A program made the translations under genes and the position numbers. From NCBI RefSeq assembly GCF_003428165.1, contig NZ_QLIQ01000009.1:26338-90337 (forward strand): 64,000 nt of DNA, read 5' to 3'. The notes under the pieces were generated by a model, which made no database searches, was not told where the DNA came from, and worked only from the letters and a program-made list of their open reading frames with translations. This document shows, piece after piece, positions 37,913-48,032 of the stretch. Within the stretch, counting starts at the first letter, position 1, and each line of letters begins with the position of its first letter. Source of the stretch: Cysteiniphilum litorale (GTDB taxonomy: Bacteria > Pseudomonadota > Gammaproteobacteria > Francisellales > Francisellaceae).

Positions 37913-39625
37913 ATGTTTAAAGTTATTACCAATAAAGACGGGCAAACACAAGAAATTCAAACCTCCCTTTCTGCCCATGAGCTGATGGACAATCCACTGT
38001 TAAATAAAGGCACCGCCTTTAGCAAAGAAGAGCGTGATGCGTTTGATTTACACGGTAAACTGCCAATTCAAGTTGAAAGCCTATCTTCACAACTGATGCG
38101 CGTCTATCGCCAATTTCAAGAGAAAAATGACAATATCCAGAAAAATATTTTCCTAAACACCCTGCATGATAGCAATACAACGCTCTTTTATAAATTTTGC
38201 TCACAACATATCGATGAGGTATTACCGATTGTTTATACACCAACAGTTGGTGATGCCGTTGAGCAATACTCTAGCGAATTTAGGCGCCCTGCTGGCATTT
38301 ATCTTGCCTATGATGAACAAAAACAAATGGATATGATCCTTGGCAATATTGCTAAAAAACAACAGATCGATTTTATTATTGTTACCGACGGCGAGGCTGT
38401 ACTTGGTATTGGCGACTGGGGCATTGGTGGCATGGATATCAGCATTGGCAAATTAATGGTTTATATTATTTGTGCGGGTATCAATCCTGCCAATGTGCTT
38501 CCTGTACAACTTGACGTTGGCACCAACAATCAAAAGCTACTGGATGACCCGATGTATCTTGGTGCTCGCCACCCACGTATTACCGGCAAAAAGTATGATC
38601 AATTTATCGAAAAATTTGTCATGAGTGTTAAAAAGCACTTCCCCAATGTCTATTTGCACTGGGAGGACTTCGGTCGAGATCATGCGCGCGCGATTTTAGA
38701 GACTTATCGTGATCAACTTTGTACATTCAATGATGATATGCAAGGCACAGGGATTGTTGCTACAGCTAATGTGATTTCAGCCATCAGAGCCACCCAAACT
38801 AAATTTACGGATCATAAAGTGGTGATGTTTGGTGCCGGCACCGCAGGCTGCGGCATTATGGATCAGATTCTTGATGCCTTTATTGCCAGTGGCATGACAA
38901 GAAAACAAGCTTTGGATCGCTTTTATATTATTGATCGATTTGGTCTTGTCGTTGATGATATGCCAGATTTACCAGATTTTCAAAAGCCCTATGCTAAATC
39001 AAGGAAAGAACTCAAGAATTGGAATATCAATAATCAGGAGAATATTTCATTGCTTGAAGTCGTGCAAAACGCTAAAGCCACAATCTTAATCGGCTGCTCA
39101 ACGGTTAAAGGTGCTTTTAACAAACCAATTGTCACCACCATGGCGCAAAATATTGAGCGCCCGATTATCATGCCATTATCAAATCCAAATTCACACTGTG
39201 AAGCAACACCTGAAGATCTCATCAACTGGACCAATGCCAAAGCCATTATTGCCGCAGGCAGTCCATTTGAACCTGTTGTTTATCAAGGAAAAACTTACCA
39301 GATATCTCAAGGCAACAATGCGTTCATTTTCCCAGGACTTGGATTAGGTGCCATTGCTGTTAAAGCCACTAAGATGTCTGATGGTATGATTCGCGTTGCC
39401 AGCGAAACACTAGCGAGCTTCTCACCACTGCATCAATCCGTTAACAATCCAGTATTACCACCAATTCATGATGCCACCATTGTTAGCAAAGCGGTCGCTA
39501 TCGCTGTTGCTAAACAAGCCATTAAAGAAGGCTTATCCAGTATCAAAGCCAAAGAAGCTGATGTCGAAAAACTCGTTAACAACGCACAATGGATACCTGA
39601 TTACTATCCACTAAAGAAACAGTAA
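37913..39625 (+). CDS. maeA: NAD-dependent malic enzyme
   Basis: Oxidative decarboxylation of malate to pyruvate. 570 residues (usual about 565). VYTPTVGDAVEQYS, the metal-binding LHWEDFGRDHARAILE (Asp/Glu ligands) followed by FNDDMQGTGIVATA, NAD site VVMFGAGTAGCGIMDQI and MPLSNPNSHCEATPEDL. AAGGAG before the ATG. It converges on the T6SS cluster with a 7-base gap, so it marks the core-genome side of that cluster. Confidence 0.97.
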   Translation: MFKVITNKDGQTQEIQTSLSAHELMDNPLLNKGTAFSKEERDAFDLHGKLPIQVESLSSQLMRVYRQFQEKNDNIQKNIFLNTLHDSNTTLFYKFCSQHIDEVLPIVYTPTVGDAVEQYSSEFRRPAGIYLAYDEQKQMDMILGNIAKKQQIDFIIVTDGEAVLGIGDWGIGGMDISIGKLMVYIICAGINPANVLPVQLDVGTNNQKLLDDPMYLGARHPRITGKKYDQFIEKFVMSVKKHFPNVYLHWEDFGRDHARAILETYRDQLCTFNDDMQGTGIVATANVISAIRATQTKFTDHKVVMFGAGTAGCGIMDQILDAFIASGMTRKQALDRFYIIDRFGLVVDDMPDLPDFQKPYAKSRKELKNWNINNQENISLLEVVQNAKATILIGCSTVKGAFNKPIVTTMAQNIERPIIMPLSNPNSHCEATPEDLINWTNAKAIIAAGSPFEPVVYQGKTYQISQGNNAFIFPGLGLGAIAVKATKMSDGMIRVASETLASFSPLHQSVNNPVLPPIHDATIVSKAVAIAVAKQAIKEGLSSIKAKEADVEKLVNNAQWIPDYYPLKKQ

Positions 39626-39632
39626 AAACGTC

Positions 39633-41546
39633 TTAACTCCCTGATTCACCTACACTTGTTGCACTAATCTTAGTGGTATTAGCTTGTGCATCAAACTCAA
39701 TGCTATAGTTTGATTTTTCATTATTCTCACCTAAATCTATCCCCATATTGAGTTTTTGTTTTTTGCCTGTCTTATCAGTACTTGCTTGGAGTGACATCTC
39801 CTGATCTGCACCCCAAAACAACGATTCAAGCTGAGTCGACGCCTCAATGGGCTTTATAATTTTCGTTGCAATAATACCATCAAGCATTACATATTCAGGG
39901 TTACATTTCAGCATTATCCTTGTGCCTACTTTCAATGGCAAATGATATTGAGCATGTGTGATATAACCACTAACAGGAACCTGTATCAGTAGATTGTTAA
40001 ACTCAGGCAATTTAACCCAATAACATAGCTCATCTTTTGTCAATTGATCTAAACTCACACCGTCAATTGCTGGGCTTTTATTTTTATCTACCACATATAA
40101 ATATTGTGCTGATTTATTACTTTGCTGTTGATTTGCATCTGAGCTGCCGACAACAACACCCTCGGTCGTTATTAATGGCATATCCCTCACTTTGGGCGTA
40201 AATACAAGATCTTGCTCTTTGGGATCAACAAATACATACTCTGAAACAAGCGCATGTGTTGCTGAATAATATCTTTTAAGGTCTGCGGCTTTCATCTTTA
40301 CAAGACAAACACCCTCATTGTTTGCTTGATGAAGACTCATCATCAATTTAAATGAATGCACTTGAGCAGATTTATCACCAAATAAATTTAAGCTCTCACC
40401 ATCAGCTAACGGTAAATTCAAATCCATTTGATCAAGTGGAAATATTCGCCCTATAAAGCTTGGTAATACATCAAACTGCATTATTAATTGCTGCAATGGC
40501 AATTTCTGAGTCGTCTCAAATTTTAATTGCTGATTTGCTTGTTTTTTAGCATCATCTTCAACGGCAGATGATATGCGTCTATTAACAATACATATTGGCT
40601 TATCCTCAACACTCTCAGGATAGCTTTTTACTAGCTCAGGAAAGGTATTAATCACCTGATCAGCTGTTTGTGATTTTGTGATATTTTCAAGATTGATATT
40701 AATCAACTGCTGCCAATCGCTAAAAACCAAATTTGCATTGGGTTTGGAGTCCCCATCTGTCGCAAGCGCTTTTATTTGATATTTTGGCGTCTTTATCGCA
40801 GGCCAGCTAATCACACTACCATCAAAATCCTTTGACAGCACCACACTTGGCTTTTCCTCCTGCATCGCCTGATAATCAAAAACTAACACACCACCATAGT
40901 GCGCAACAATAAACGCTAGATATTCATAATGACTTATATCCTTTCCATGCACACAAGGGATAATAACGCGTCTTTTCGTTTGGTAATCCGCGAGCTTTTC
41001 ATCTACTGTCAAGGTACATAATGCTGTAAATGGTGACATGATATCAGCGATGACATCACCATAACTTTTATCCTTAAATCCCATGCGTTTACTTGATTGC
41101 TTTAGCCAATATTGCAATGGGTCAGTAAATTTCAATCTTAAGCGCTGACACATAGATGTGATCACAGGTTTTTTAGTTTTGGCGTCTATTTGACTATTAA
41201 AATCTAAGTACTCCATGGTTAACGGTTGATACGCTGTTAAGTAACCACTTAAAATAAGCTGCTTTACTTGACTGTTTTGACTATCAACATTTAATTTTTG
41301 TTGAATCAATATATTAATTTTAACCGCACCTTTCATCATCAAATCTTTGACTGAATTAATCAATGATTTATCATAGTCCAAGGGAATCAGTGTTAAGTCT
41401 CCAGTAAAACCACTTACTTGCATATCCAATGTAAATTGATGAATAAAAGAGCCATTAATCTCAAGCAATTTATCCTGTTGTGCTTTATTGCTTTTATCTA
41501 ATGGAATTAATTGAATTTGCAATAGCTGAGTGTCGAAAGATGCCAT
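39633..41546 (-). CDS. vgrG: VgrG-like (gp27/gp5-type) T6SS tip protein
   Basis: 637 residues. The N-terminal part fits the gp27-like base of VgrG (FDTQLLQIQLIPLDK; LRLRLKFTDPLQYWL; YEYLAFIVAHYGGVLVFDYQ), and the later part contains an OB-like stretch (WVKLPEFNNLLIQVPVSGY). The long repetitive beta-helix needle typical of VgrG is missing at the C-terminus, which ends after about 60 polar residues (KKQKLNMGIDLGENNEK). A separate needle-like gene lies 72 bases upstream. Last gene of the T6SS cluster. Family assignment is moderately sure; the split architecture is inferred. Confidence 0.72.
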   Translation of the reverse strand: MASFDTQLLQIQLIPLDKSNKAQQDKLLEINGSFIHQFTLDMQVSGFTGDLTLIPLDYDKSLINSVKDLMMKGAVKINILIQQKLNVDSQNSQVKQLILSGYLTAYQPLTMEYLDFNSQIDAKTKKPVITSMCQRLRLKFTDPLQYWLKQSSKRMGFKDKSYGDVIADIMSPFTALCTLTVDEKLADYQTKRRVIIPCVHGKDISHYEYLAFIVAHYGGVLVFDYQAMQEEKPSVVLSKDFDGSVISWPAIKTPKYQIKALATDGDSKPNANLVFSDWQQLININLENITKSQTADQVINTFPELVKSYPESVEDKPICIVNRRISSAVEDDAKKQANQQLKFETTQKLPLQQLIMQFDVLPSFIGRIFPLDQMDLNLPLADGESLNLFGDKSAQVHSFKLMMSLHQANNEGVCLVKMKAADLKRYYSATHALVSEYVFVDPKEQDLVFTPKVRDMPLITTEGVVVGSSDANQQQSNKSAQYLYVVDKNKSPAIDGVSLDQLTKDELCYWVKLPEFNNLLIQVPVSGYITHAQYHLPLKVGTRIMLKCNPEYVMLDGIIATKIIKPIEASTQLESLFWGADQEMSLQASTDKTGKKQKLNMGIDLGENNEKSNYSIEFDAQANTTKISATSVGESGS

Positions 41547-41600
41547 TTATTTCAACCTATTTATTAACCTATACCCAACATATCCTTTTTGAGAGAAAAG

Positions 41601-41618
41601 AACATAGCCAAAGTGGCT
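41601..41618 (-). repeat. TGGCTAT-type intergenic motif, copy A
   Basis: Minus strand AAAGCCACTTTGGCTATGTT, directly after the stop of the small spike gene. It contains an AGCCA/TGGCT inverted repeat and shares the TGGCTAT core with copies at 50181-50206 and 53405-53430. Confidence 0.4.
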
Positions 41619-42059
41619 TTATGGACCTAGATTAACCTGTGGCGCTTTACCACTAATTGAGTCACCTTTCATGCTAATACTTTGCCCATCTTGCTCAATA
41701 TTTTCTGCCTTGATTGTGATCGAACTGTCTGAAATCGTTAATTTAGAACTCCCTACACAGATTGAAATCTCACCATCTTTAATATCGAATTTCGCACTAC
41801 CGATTTCAATAAATGCTTCATCACTACTTAGCTTTAAAGTTGTGTTTTTTACTTGAGCTGTAAGCGTTTCATCGGCAGTTAGCGTGATTTGTTTGCTTTT
41901 TTTATGAATCGTGCCTTCTGGTACTGATTCATTAGACAGTTTAGCTTTTGCATCAAGGCAGTATTGATATTGATCCTCACTATTCTTAAGCTGAGTTGTC
42001 AATGTAATGCTTGGTGTATTTGCAGCAAGGGTAATATCAGCCGTATTTAATGTTGCCAT
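41619..42059 (-). CDS. Small beta-helical spike protein, Francisella VgrG-like
   Basis: 146 residues. Almost entirely short alternating polar/hydrophobic strands (KQITLTADETLTAQVKN, TLKLSSDEAFIEIGSAKFDI, SSKLTISDSSITIKAENI), the pattern of the gp5/VgrG beta-helix needle. In size and layout it recalls the Francisella VgrG, which also lacks gp27-like domains. It lies between the PAAR-like gene (9 bases) and the VgrG/gp27-like gene, so it may form the needle of the tip complex. No homology search was run. Confidence 0.65.
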   Translation of the reverse strand: MATLNTADITLAANTPSITLTTQLKNSEDQYQYCLDAKAKLSNESVPEGTIHKKSKQITLTADETLTAQVKNTTLKLSSDEAFIEIGSAKFDIKDGEISICVGSSKLTISDSSITIKAENIEQDGQSISMKGDSISGKAPQVNLGP

Positions 42060-42068
42060 TTTTTCACC

Positions 42069-45035
42069 TTAAGCCACTTCGATGGCATCTTGCCCTGGGT
42101 TTACCACGGTAACCATGCCACTCATTGCAGTAAAGGCACAGTGCAATTGACTATTTTGACGTACTAAAGGCATGCTTAATCCTTGCGTCATCGTTGCCAA
42201 AGGAAACCATGGTACCGTCAATGGCATACAAGTTGATGGCGCCCCCAAAGAGGCAATCACCAATGGATTTGCTGGATTTGTGCATGGTGAAAACGGTTTT
42301 ACATTCAAAAAGGGAATCATATTGATCGGTAAAGTTGCCGGCTTCCCAGGAGATAGGTTCACACCAAAGGGAAGCACGGTTAATGGCAAGGGAGCCGCCC
42401 CCATCATACAACGAATTTCAGCACCGGATGAGACTGCGACCATTTTCTCACCACTACCACTAGGTGTTGCAAATGCACTCATCACACAACCTAATGCCGC
42501 AGTTAGCTGATTAAGCATATCCGTTACCTGTGGAATAACGACATTATTTGGTAATAAACTATTTAGATCTGGCAAGGGTGGCAATTGCATTGAGGCTAAT
42601 AGGCTTCCTTCATTTGGCATTGCAGGAAAATTTGCCATTGCCTGTGTATTTAAACTTACCGATTGACCAAGTGTAACACTTGTATTCATAGCAGTCTGAC
42701 CATTAACTAGTAAATTATTGCCATTTGCTTGCATATTCAGTGCATTATCACGTAGCTGAAGTAGGTTTTGTGGTAATGCGACTTGATCTTGTGATGGGTT
42801 TAAAGCCTGTTGAAAGTTTGAATGTAATTGATTAACTTGTTGATAGGCATCATTTATTTGATCTGTTGCATGTGGGCAACTTGGAAAATTCATGCGTGCT
42901 TGCATGAGGCTTTGTTTGATATTATCTGCCTTGGACTGCATCACATCAACACCTGTTGATAATAGAGGGCATAGCTTAGGTTTCGTTGCTGCAATCTGCT
43001 TATTAACTTGCTGCTGCATATCGTTAAGTACCGCAGCTACTTGTGCCTGTGATTGATTAATCACTGCCAGATTTTGTGTCAACTGTGCCGAACTACTTTG
43101 GCTTGTGAGCCCACTCATACTCTGCTGTGCTTTTATTAACTCTGTGTTGAGCTGATTGAGTTTCTTTAACGTGCTTGGTTGTAACGTTGCTATTTCATTA
43201 ATAGACGCTGATTGACTTAATGAAATCATTGGGTTGACATTACAGAAAGTTTGCGACACTTGATTAGATAGATTTTGTGTCATCGCATTCGCTGCATTTA
43301 ACTTACTATTTAACATACTTTGCATTTTCTGTGCTGCTGCTTGAATCTCAGCAAGTTTTTCTAAATATGCCGCCTTAAGTTTGGCATAGTCGGCTTGCGC
43401 CTTTGCATATGCAGCCATTGCTTTATCTTGTAATGCTTGTATTTGTGCTAATCTTTTCTCACCGTTTTGCGGCGAGTCATTAAGAGCGGTTATTGCTTGT
43501 GACTTCATTTGACTTTGCAATTGATTAAAGTGACCTAATGACTGCGCATAATGATCTTGTGCTTGCGACATTGATTTATTGTCATTAATGCAACCACTCA
43601 ATGCGGCAAGCTGCTGCGCATGCGCATTTTGCAAACCATTCATTTGCTCATTTGCCTGAGTCAACTGATCATTTAATGTTTGCTGATAGCCATTACTTAT
43701 GGTAGCAGCATGTGTATTTAATTGTGTTAAAGAAGTATTTAAGCGACCTAAAGCTTGCGCATATTTTCCTGATCGATTGGCAAAGTCTTTGCAGCCTTTG
43801 GCACTATTAATAACATCCGCTGCGTTTTGCGCATTGTTTAATGCTTTTATCATCTGTTGATTGATACTATCTTCTGATAATTGATGTTGTTGTAATTGGT
43901 TATTTAGCGTTGCTAGCGGTTGATATTGTGTTGAAGCATCTGCTGAGCGTGCCGCCCAATATTGACGACTTATGTGTTGCGTTTGCGTCGATATATAGCT
44001 TATTCGCTGCTGCAAATCATTACCATTTGCTATAGTGTTTGTATTGGATGAGTCTTGCTTGATCTGCGAAAGCTGATAATTCACTTGAGTGGCTTCAATA
44101 TGCGCACGATAGATACCTGCTTCCGTTTGCAATGATTTTTGGTATAAATCATTATTTTGACAGGTCGCATTGATTTGACTAAAGCTTGCTTGTGTATTAG
44201 CTATGCTCGTTTGCACCTTTGTCATCTGAGCATTTACATCGGCTTGATTTGACTGAGCATTACTATGCATCGCATACAACTGCATCAATTCGCTAGAGGT
44301 ATCATGCATACGTTGTTGAAAATCACCAATATTTGCATTTAACGCCGAGTGACTACGCGCAAAGGGCATCAAGCTACTAACTGCTGAGGTATAGCTTTGT
44401 TGCAACAACATAAATTGATTTGCCTGTGGAAAACGAGATGCTTGCGCGTGCCCTGTAATACTTTGTTGTAACGCATTATCATATTGCTGAGTAAGCGCCT
44501 GTTGGTTTAAACCCATATTGCTTTGTGCATTTAATTGCTCAGAGAGCATATCATCTGGACAATTCTCAATGGCACCTTTGTAATTCTTAAGAGCATCTAG
44601 ATGACTATTTGCTATCATCATCTGTATTTGAGCAGGTGATCCTGCACTACTTAACTCGGGTCTCTTAGGCTGAGTGAAAGTAGCATTTGCCTTTAACGCA
44701 TATAACTGCGATTGCTGATCACTCATACTTTGCTTTATAGCATCCATATTAGCAACTTGATCAATGCTTGATTGATATGCGCTATTTTGATCAGATAACG
44801 ACTGCTTGAGCATATTGTCATAATCGTTAGCATTGTCCCCACATGATTCATTTGAATCAAAGGAAGGAGTATCTTGAGTAGGGGGCTGATAATCAGTCAT
44901 CGCATACGCCCCCATCAAAGCATATTGCCAACTATTTGATAATGTCTCAACCTGTTGGTTATGACAGCTTCCTCGGCAATTTTGCGCATTCGGGCATATT
45001 GATTTTTCAGACGATGCTAACTCATTTTCCACCAT
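42069..45035 (-). CDS. PAAR-like (DUF4280) protein with very long helical N-terminal region
   Basis: 988 residues. The last ~138 residues form a DUF4280 PAAR-like domain (VSSGAEIRCMMGAAPLPLTV, FSPCTNPANPL, APSTCMPLTVPWFPL, HCAFTAMSGMVTVVNPGQ), which would cap the spike. Before it lie about 780 residues rich in Gln, Asn, Ala and Met with coiled-coil character. The N-terminus has a cysteine cluster CPNAQNCRGSC. PAAR proteins usually carry cargo after the PAAR domain, so this order is unusual. ATG at 45035 has AAAGGTGA upstream; a GTG at 45041 is the alternative. Candidate effector or very large adaptor; no toxin motif recognised. Confidence 0.75.
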   Translation of the reverse strand: MVENELASSEKSICPNAQNCRGSCHNQQVETLSNSWQYALMGAYAMTDYQPPTQDTPSFDSNESCGDNANDYDNMLKQSLSDQNSAYQSSIDQVANMDAIKQSMSDQQSQLYALKANATFTQPKRPELSSAGSPAQIQMMIANSHLDALKNYKGAIENCPDDMLSEQLNAQSNMGLNQQALTQQYDNALQQSITGHAQASRFPQANQFMLLQQSYTSAVSSLMPFARSHSALNANIGDFQQRMHDTSSELMQLYAMHSNAQSNQADVNAQMTKVQTSIANTQASFSQINATCQNNDLYQKSLQTEAGIYRAHIEATQVNYQLSQIKQDSSNTNTIANGNDLQQRISYISTQTQHISRQYWAARSADASTQYQPLATLNNQLQQHQLSEDSINQQMIKALNNAQNAADVINSAKGCKDFANRSGKYAQALGRLNTSLTQLNTHAATISNGYQQTLNDQLTQANEQMNGLQNAHAQQLAALSGCINDNKSMSQAQDHYAQSLGHFNQLQSQMKSQAITALNDSPQNGEKRLAQIQALQDKAMAAYAKAQADYAKLKAAYLEKLAEIQAAAQKMQSMLNSKLNAANAMTQNLSNQVSQTFCNVNPMISLSQSASINEIATLQPSTLKKLNQLNTELIKAQQSMSGLTSQSSSAQLTQNLAVINQSQAQVAAVLNDMQQQVNKQIAATKPKLCPLLSTGVDVMQSKADNIKQSLMQARMNFPSCPHATDQINDAYQQVNQLHSNFQQALNPSQDQVALPQNLLQLRDNALNMQANGNNLLVNGQTAMNTSVTLGQSVSLNTQAMANFPAMPNEGSLLASMQLPPLPDLNSLLPNNVVIPQVTDMLNQLTAALGCVMSAFATPSGSGEKMVAVSSGAEIRCMMGAAPLPLTVLPFGVNLSPGKPATLPINMIPFLNVKPFSPCTNPANPLVIASLGAPSTCMPLTVPWFPLATMTQGLSMPLVRQNSQLHCAFTAMSGMVTVVNPGQDAIEVA

Positions 45036-45043
45036 AATCACCT

Positions 45044-46123
45044 TTAATCTTGACGTATAAACTCGTTGTTGTAATGACTCTCACGTTCTTGGAACGGTTG
45101 TTGCGGTGAGTGATCCCTCTCATAGTCATAGCGCTCATGCACAGGACTTTGTAAGCTTGGCATTGGCGTATTGGCAATAAGTCCATTAAAGATCTCCTTA
45201 TCAACAGTACTGCCATTATTATCAAACGGTTGATCTAACAATAACCTATGATCCGAATGAATAATATTCTCAAGAATACTCCACTGCAACGAATTAAGAT
45301 TATCACTCATATGATTAACCAATGTTTGAAACTTAGGATCAAAACTTTGCTGATAAAACCCAATGAAAATACTTGGGAAATACTGTAACGGATTAAACTG
45401 TGATAGCTCTTTATATATATGATGATATAAGGCAGCGGCAGCAGTCATCTGACCTTTGGCCTTTAATAAATCAAACGTCTCAAGCTTCGCTAGCAAATCA
45501 AACCATTTTTGTGATGCCTCTTTTAATGAGCCTGATGCAACTTGAGCCTTTTTCTCATTGAGATCTAAGCCCATCTCTGTTGCGACCTCATAGTCATCAC
45601 TACCCTTCAACGGAGACTCTACAACAGCTCTAGCTAATCGTTGTTGCAGAAAATGTTGTAACTTCTTGTAGCTGTCTTGCAAACTGGGGGCTAATTGCAT
45701 GATACAAACCACAAGTAAGTCAAAAGCATTGACAACATCTTCTGCAATACTTAAACGCGATTTCTGGCTTTCTTGATAAGTTAAATTATCCATCACCCCA
45801 CTAACAAACCACCCTAAGGCACTTTCAATTTGGCGAGGTTTAAACTTATATGGTTGCAGTATTTCATAACGATCTTGCAAGATAAAATGCAAACTATCAA
45901 AAGCGTATATCGCATGTTCATTGAAGTTTTGATGGCAAAGTCCAAAAAGGTAATAACATACCAAACGAATATCAAAGTAACCTTCGGCTAACTTTGACAT
46001 CGACATCTCCATACATTTTATATAATCGCCCTTTTGGCTCAAGTCAACGATCTCAGATAAATCAACTTGTGATAATACATCCTCACTGGCTAATAGCTCA
46101 GCAAAATCAATACATTCACTCAT
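45044..46123 (-). CDS. tssA: TssA-like T6SS protein (VasJ/ImpA type)
   Basis: 359 residues, all-helical. N-terminal ImpA_N-like region: DIRLVCYYLFGLCHQNFNEH followed by LHFILQDRYEILQP, resembling the family's typical GLLEGL...YWDxLHP stretch. The C-terminal half contains PLQYFPSIFIGFYQQSFD. TssA organises the baseplate and sheath polymerisation. The ATG overlaps the tssK stop (ATGA), with AAGGAG upstream. Assigned from helical layout and position; sequence is divergent. Confidence 0.7.
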   Translation of the reverse strand: MSECIDFAELLASEDVLSQVDLSEIVDLSQKGDYIKCMEMSMSKLAEGYFDIRLVCYYLFGLCHQNFNEHAIYAFDSLHFILQDRYEILQPYKFKPRQIESALGWFVSGVMDNLTYQESQKSRLSIAEDVVNAFDLLVVCIMQLAPSLQDSYKKLQHFLQQRLARAVVESPLKGSDDYEVATEMGLDLNEKKAQVASGSLKEASQKWFDLLAKLETFDLLKAKGQMTAAAALYHHIYKELSQFNPLQYFPSIFIGFYQQSFDPKFQTLVNHMSDNLNSLQWSILENIIHSDHRLLLDQPFDNNGSTVDKEIFNGLIANTPMPSLQSPVHERYDYERDHSPQQPFQERESHYNNEFIRQD

Positions 46124-47352
46124 AGCGCGCTCCTTTCGACCTTATAGTCCGGTGAGTATAAAAAGATCTTGGCATTTTCAAGCTGAGGAGTTGTTGTCAT
46201 GGCCATATTGCCATAATGAATCACATTGTCCCACTCTCGACCTGCCTCCACTTTATAGATTTGGGTATTCGCATCAAAAATATGCGAAAATAATGTCTCT
46301 TTTTCATGGGTTAATTGCAAACCAGGCAATGCTTTTTGATGCACCACAGGCAAGCGTTCACTACTGGCAACTTTGATATCATCAATATTAAAATCTTTGG
46401 TTAACTCTTGAATGAGTAAGTAAACTCGATTTGAACCTAAAATAATCTCTGGAATTTCTTTGAGCTCTATATAGCGCATACCTTTATTAAAAGCTAACAA
46501 TGAAGCCTCTTTCACTTCATATTTGGCGATAAAACCTAAGTGTTCAACCAGATCATTCAAACACTTACAGCATGTATTATGCTGATATGTCAGCTCAGTA
46601 ATAGGCTCATCATCGATGTAATTGCAAAAACAAAGATAAAAATCATATAACTGTTGAAACAAATAATCAGGTGATGACCGACCACCTTGCTCCATGGTCA
46701 TCATGCAATTATCAATACGATAACTATGCATCAAAACTGTCTGCGCCATCACATATTTACTGGCTGAAATATGATTTAGTAAGTCATTTTTAATTCGCGC
46801 CTCGATCGACAAAACAATGCTTTTAATCTGATCTTTGTAGCTTTCCCAAAATAGACTGTTATAAAAACTTAAAATCGGCGTTTTTGCTAAGGCATTAAGC
46901 TCACATTTACCAGATGGCAGCATTGAAATCTTACAAAAAGGAAAGCTACTAACACTTCCATCCATAGTGGGAGCGCTAGACAAAACTGCCTTGTAGCTTT
47001 TGATCTCAATTTGATGATCGACGACCGATATCTCTTTAGGTTTTGCAGAGAAAACATGTAAATAAACCTCTTTATTTGACGTCTTTAATAGCTCATCTAG
47101 CAAGCATTCTTCAATACTGAGATTATTATGCAATTCATAATATTGACCACAAACATCAATTGCTTTAAGCACTTTAAAGCGGATAACACCCATTGCGCAC
47201 AAGTCACGATCAATCACTAAATCAGCAAAACCATAAAAAGCTTCACCTTGTAATTTCGAGCGTTGAGCAATAAGTGCAACATGATGATCACCCATCATAT
47301 TAAAATGCTGAGGCAAAAGTAATTGACCATTTTTCCAATTGACTTGATGCAT
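46120..47352 (-). CDS. tssK: T6SS baseplate protein TssK
   Basis: Links the baseplate to the membrane complex. 410 residues from ATG 47352, which has GGGAG 6-7 bases upstream and starts MHQVNWKNGQLLLPQHF, the conserved TssK N-terminus. An ATG at 47382 in the same frame is less likely. Later the conserved VYLLIQELTKDFN region is seen. Confidence 0.85.
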   Translation of the reverse strand: MHQVNWKNGQLLLPQHFNMMGDHHVALIAQRSKLQGEAFYGFADLVIDRDLCAMGVIRFKVLKAIDVCGQYYELHNNLSIEECLLDELLKTSNKEVYLHVFSAKPKEISVVDHQIEIKSYKAVLSSAPTMDGSVSSFPFCKISMLPSGKCELNALAKTPILSFYNSLFWESYKDQIKSIVLSIEARIKNDLLNHISASKYVMAQTVLMHSYRIDNCMMTMEQGGRSSPDYLFQQLYDFYLCFCNYIDDEPITELTYQHNTCCKCLNDLVEHLGFIAKYEVKEASLLAFNKGMRYIELKEIPEIILGSNRVYLLIQELTKDFNIDDIKVASSERLPVVHQKALPGLQLTHEKETLFSHIFDANTQIYKVEAGREWDNVIHYGNMAMTTTPQLENAKIFLYSPDYKVERSAL

Positions 47353-47382
47353 ACTAAACTCCCAGTATTGAAATTCATTCAT

Positions 47383-47985
47383 TTATGCTGCATTTGAAGC
47401 AATACCCCAAGCACGTGCTGTTTTTTGCCCTTGTCCTAAATCAATCGTAATATTAGGATTAGTTGCCTTTAATGATGGTGGCAAAAAGGTCAATGTCCAT
47501 ATCCCAAATTTCTCATGTGCATCTAAAGAGTCTTTATTATATTCAGCAGCAGGCTTACCACCAAAACTATCCAAACGGGTGGTAATTGCATCTTCATTTT
47601 TCGCATAGACAACCCACTGCCCTTCACCGGTTCCATCTTTACCTGCAAATTTATGAATTTCAAACTTCAGCTCAATTAATTGATTATCTGCTTTAAAGCT
47701 TTGCATCGTTGTAACAAGTGCTGTGTGATGGGCTGCAGGATACATAAATCTGATCGATAACGGGCTTGACGAACGCTCGCCTAAGTTAAATGTATCGATA
47801 ATAGCAACGGCTTCTGCATCACTCACACCGTCATCAGTTGGCTGCTTATATTTCACACCTTTTGGCAGCTCAGTCCCATTGATTTTTAGCTCAGTAATAA
47901 CTGCATACTCTTCATGTTGCAAGGCATTGCCCTGATCCAATAAAACATATGGGTCAAACGTTTTATTAATCGCTGTACTATTCAT
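47383..47985 (-). CDS. hcp: Hcp-like T6SS tube protein (tentative)
   Basis: 200 residues, mostly beta. It sits directly after tssC and before tssK, the usual place of hcp, and has a strong ribosome-binding site (AAAAGGAGTG), as expected for an abundant structural protein. The length is nearer to Francisella IglC (about 209) than to the usual Hcp (about 160-170). I cannot match a diagnostic Hcp motif, so the call rests on position, size and predicted fold. Confidence 0.55.
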   Translation of the reverse strand: MNSTAINKTFDPYVLLDQGNALQHEEYAVITELKINGTELPKGVKYKQPTDDGVSDAEAVAIIDTFNLGERSSSPLSIRFMYPAAHHTALVTTMQSFKADNQLIELKFEIHKFAGKDGTGEGQWVVYAKNEDAITTRLDSFGGKPAAEYNKDSLDAHEKFGIWTLTFLPPSLKATNPNITIDLGQGQKTARAWGIASNAA

Positions 47986-48032
47986 TTAAAACACTCCTTT
48001 TGTCGTTGCATTTATGTTTTACACATTAATTT

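Noticed and set aside
42151..42510. Short open frames on both strands within the DUF4280 coding region
   Set aside because: They overlap the well-conserved PAAR-like domain and have no independent start signals.
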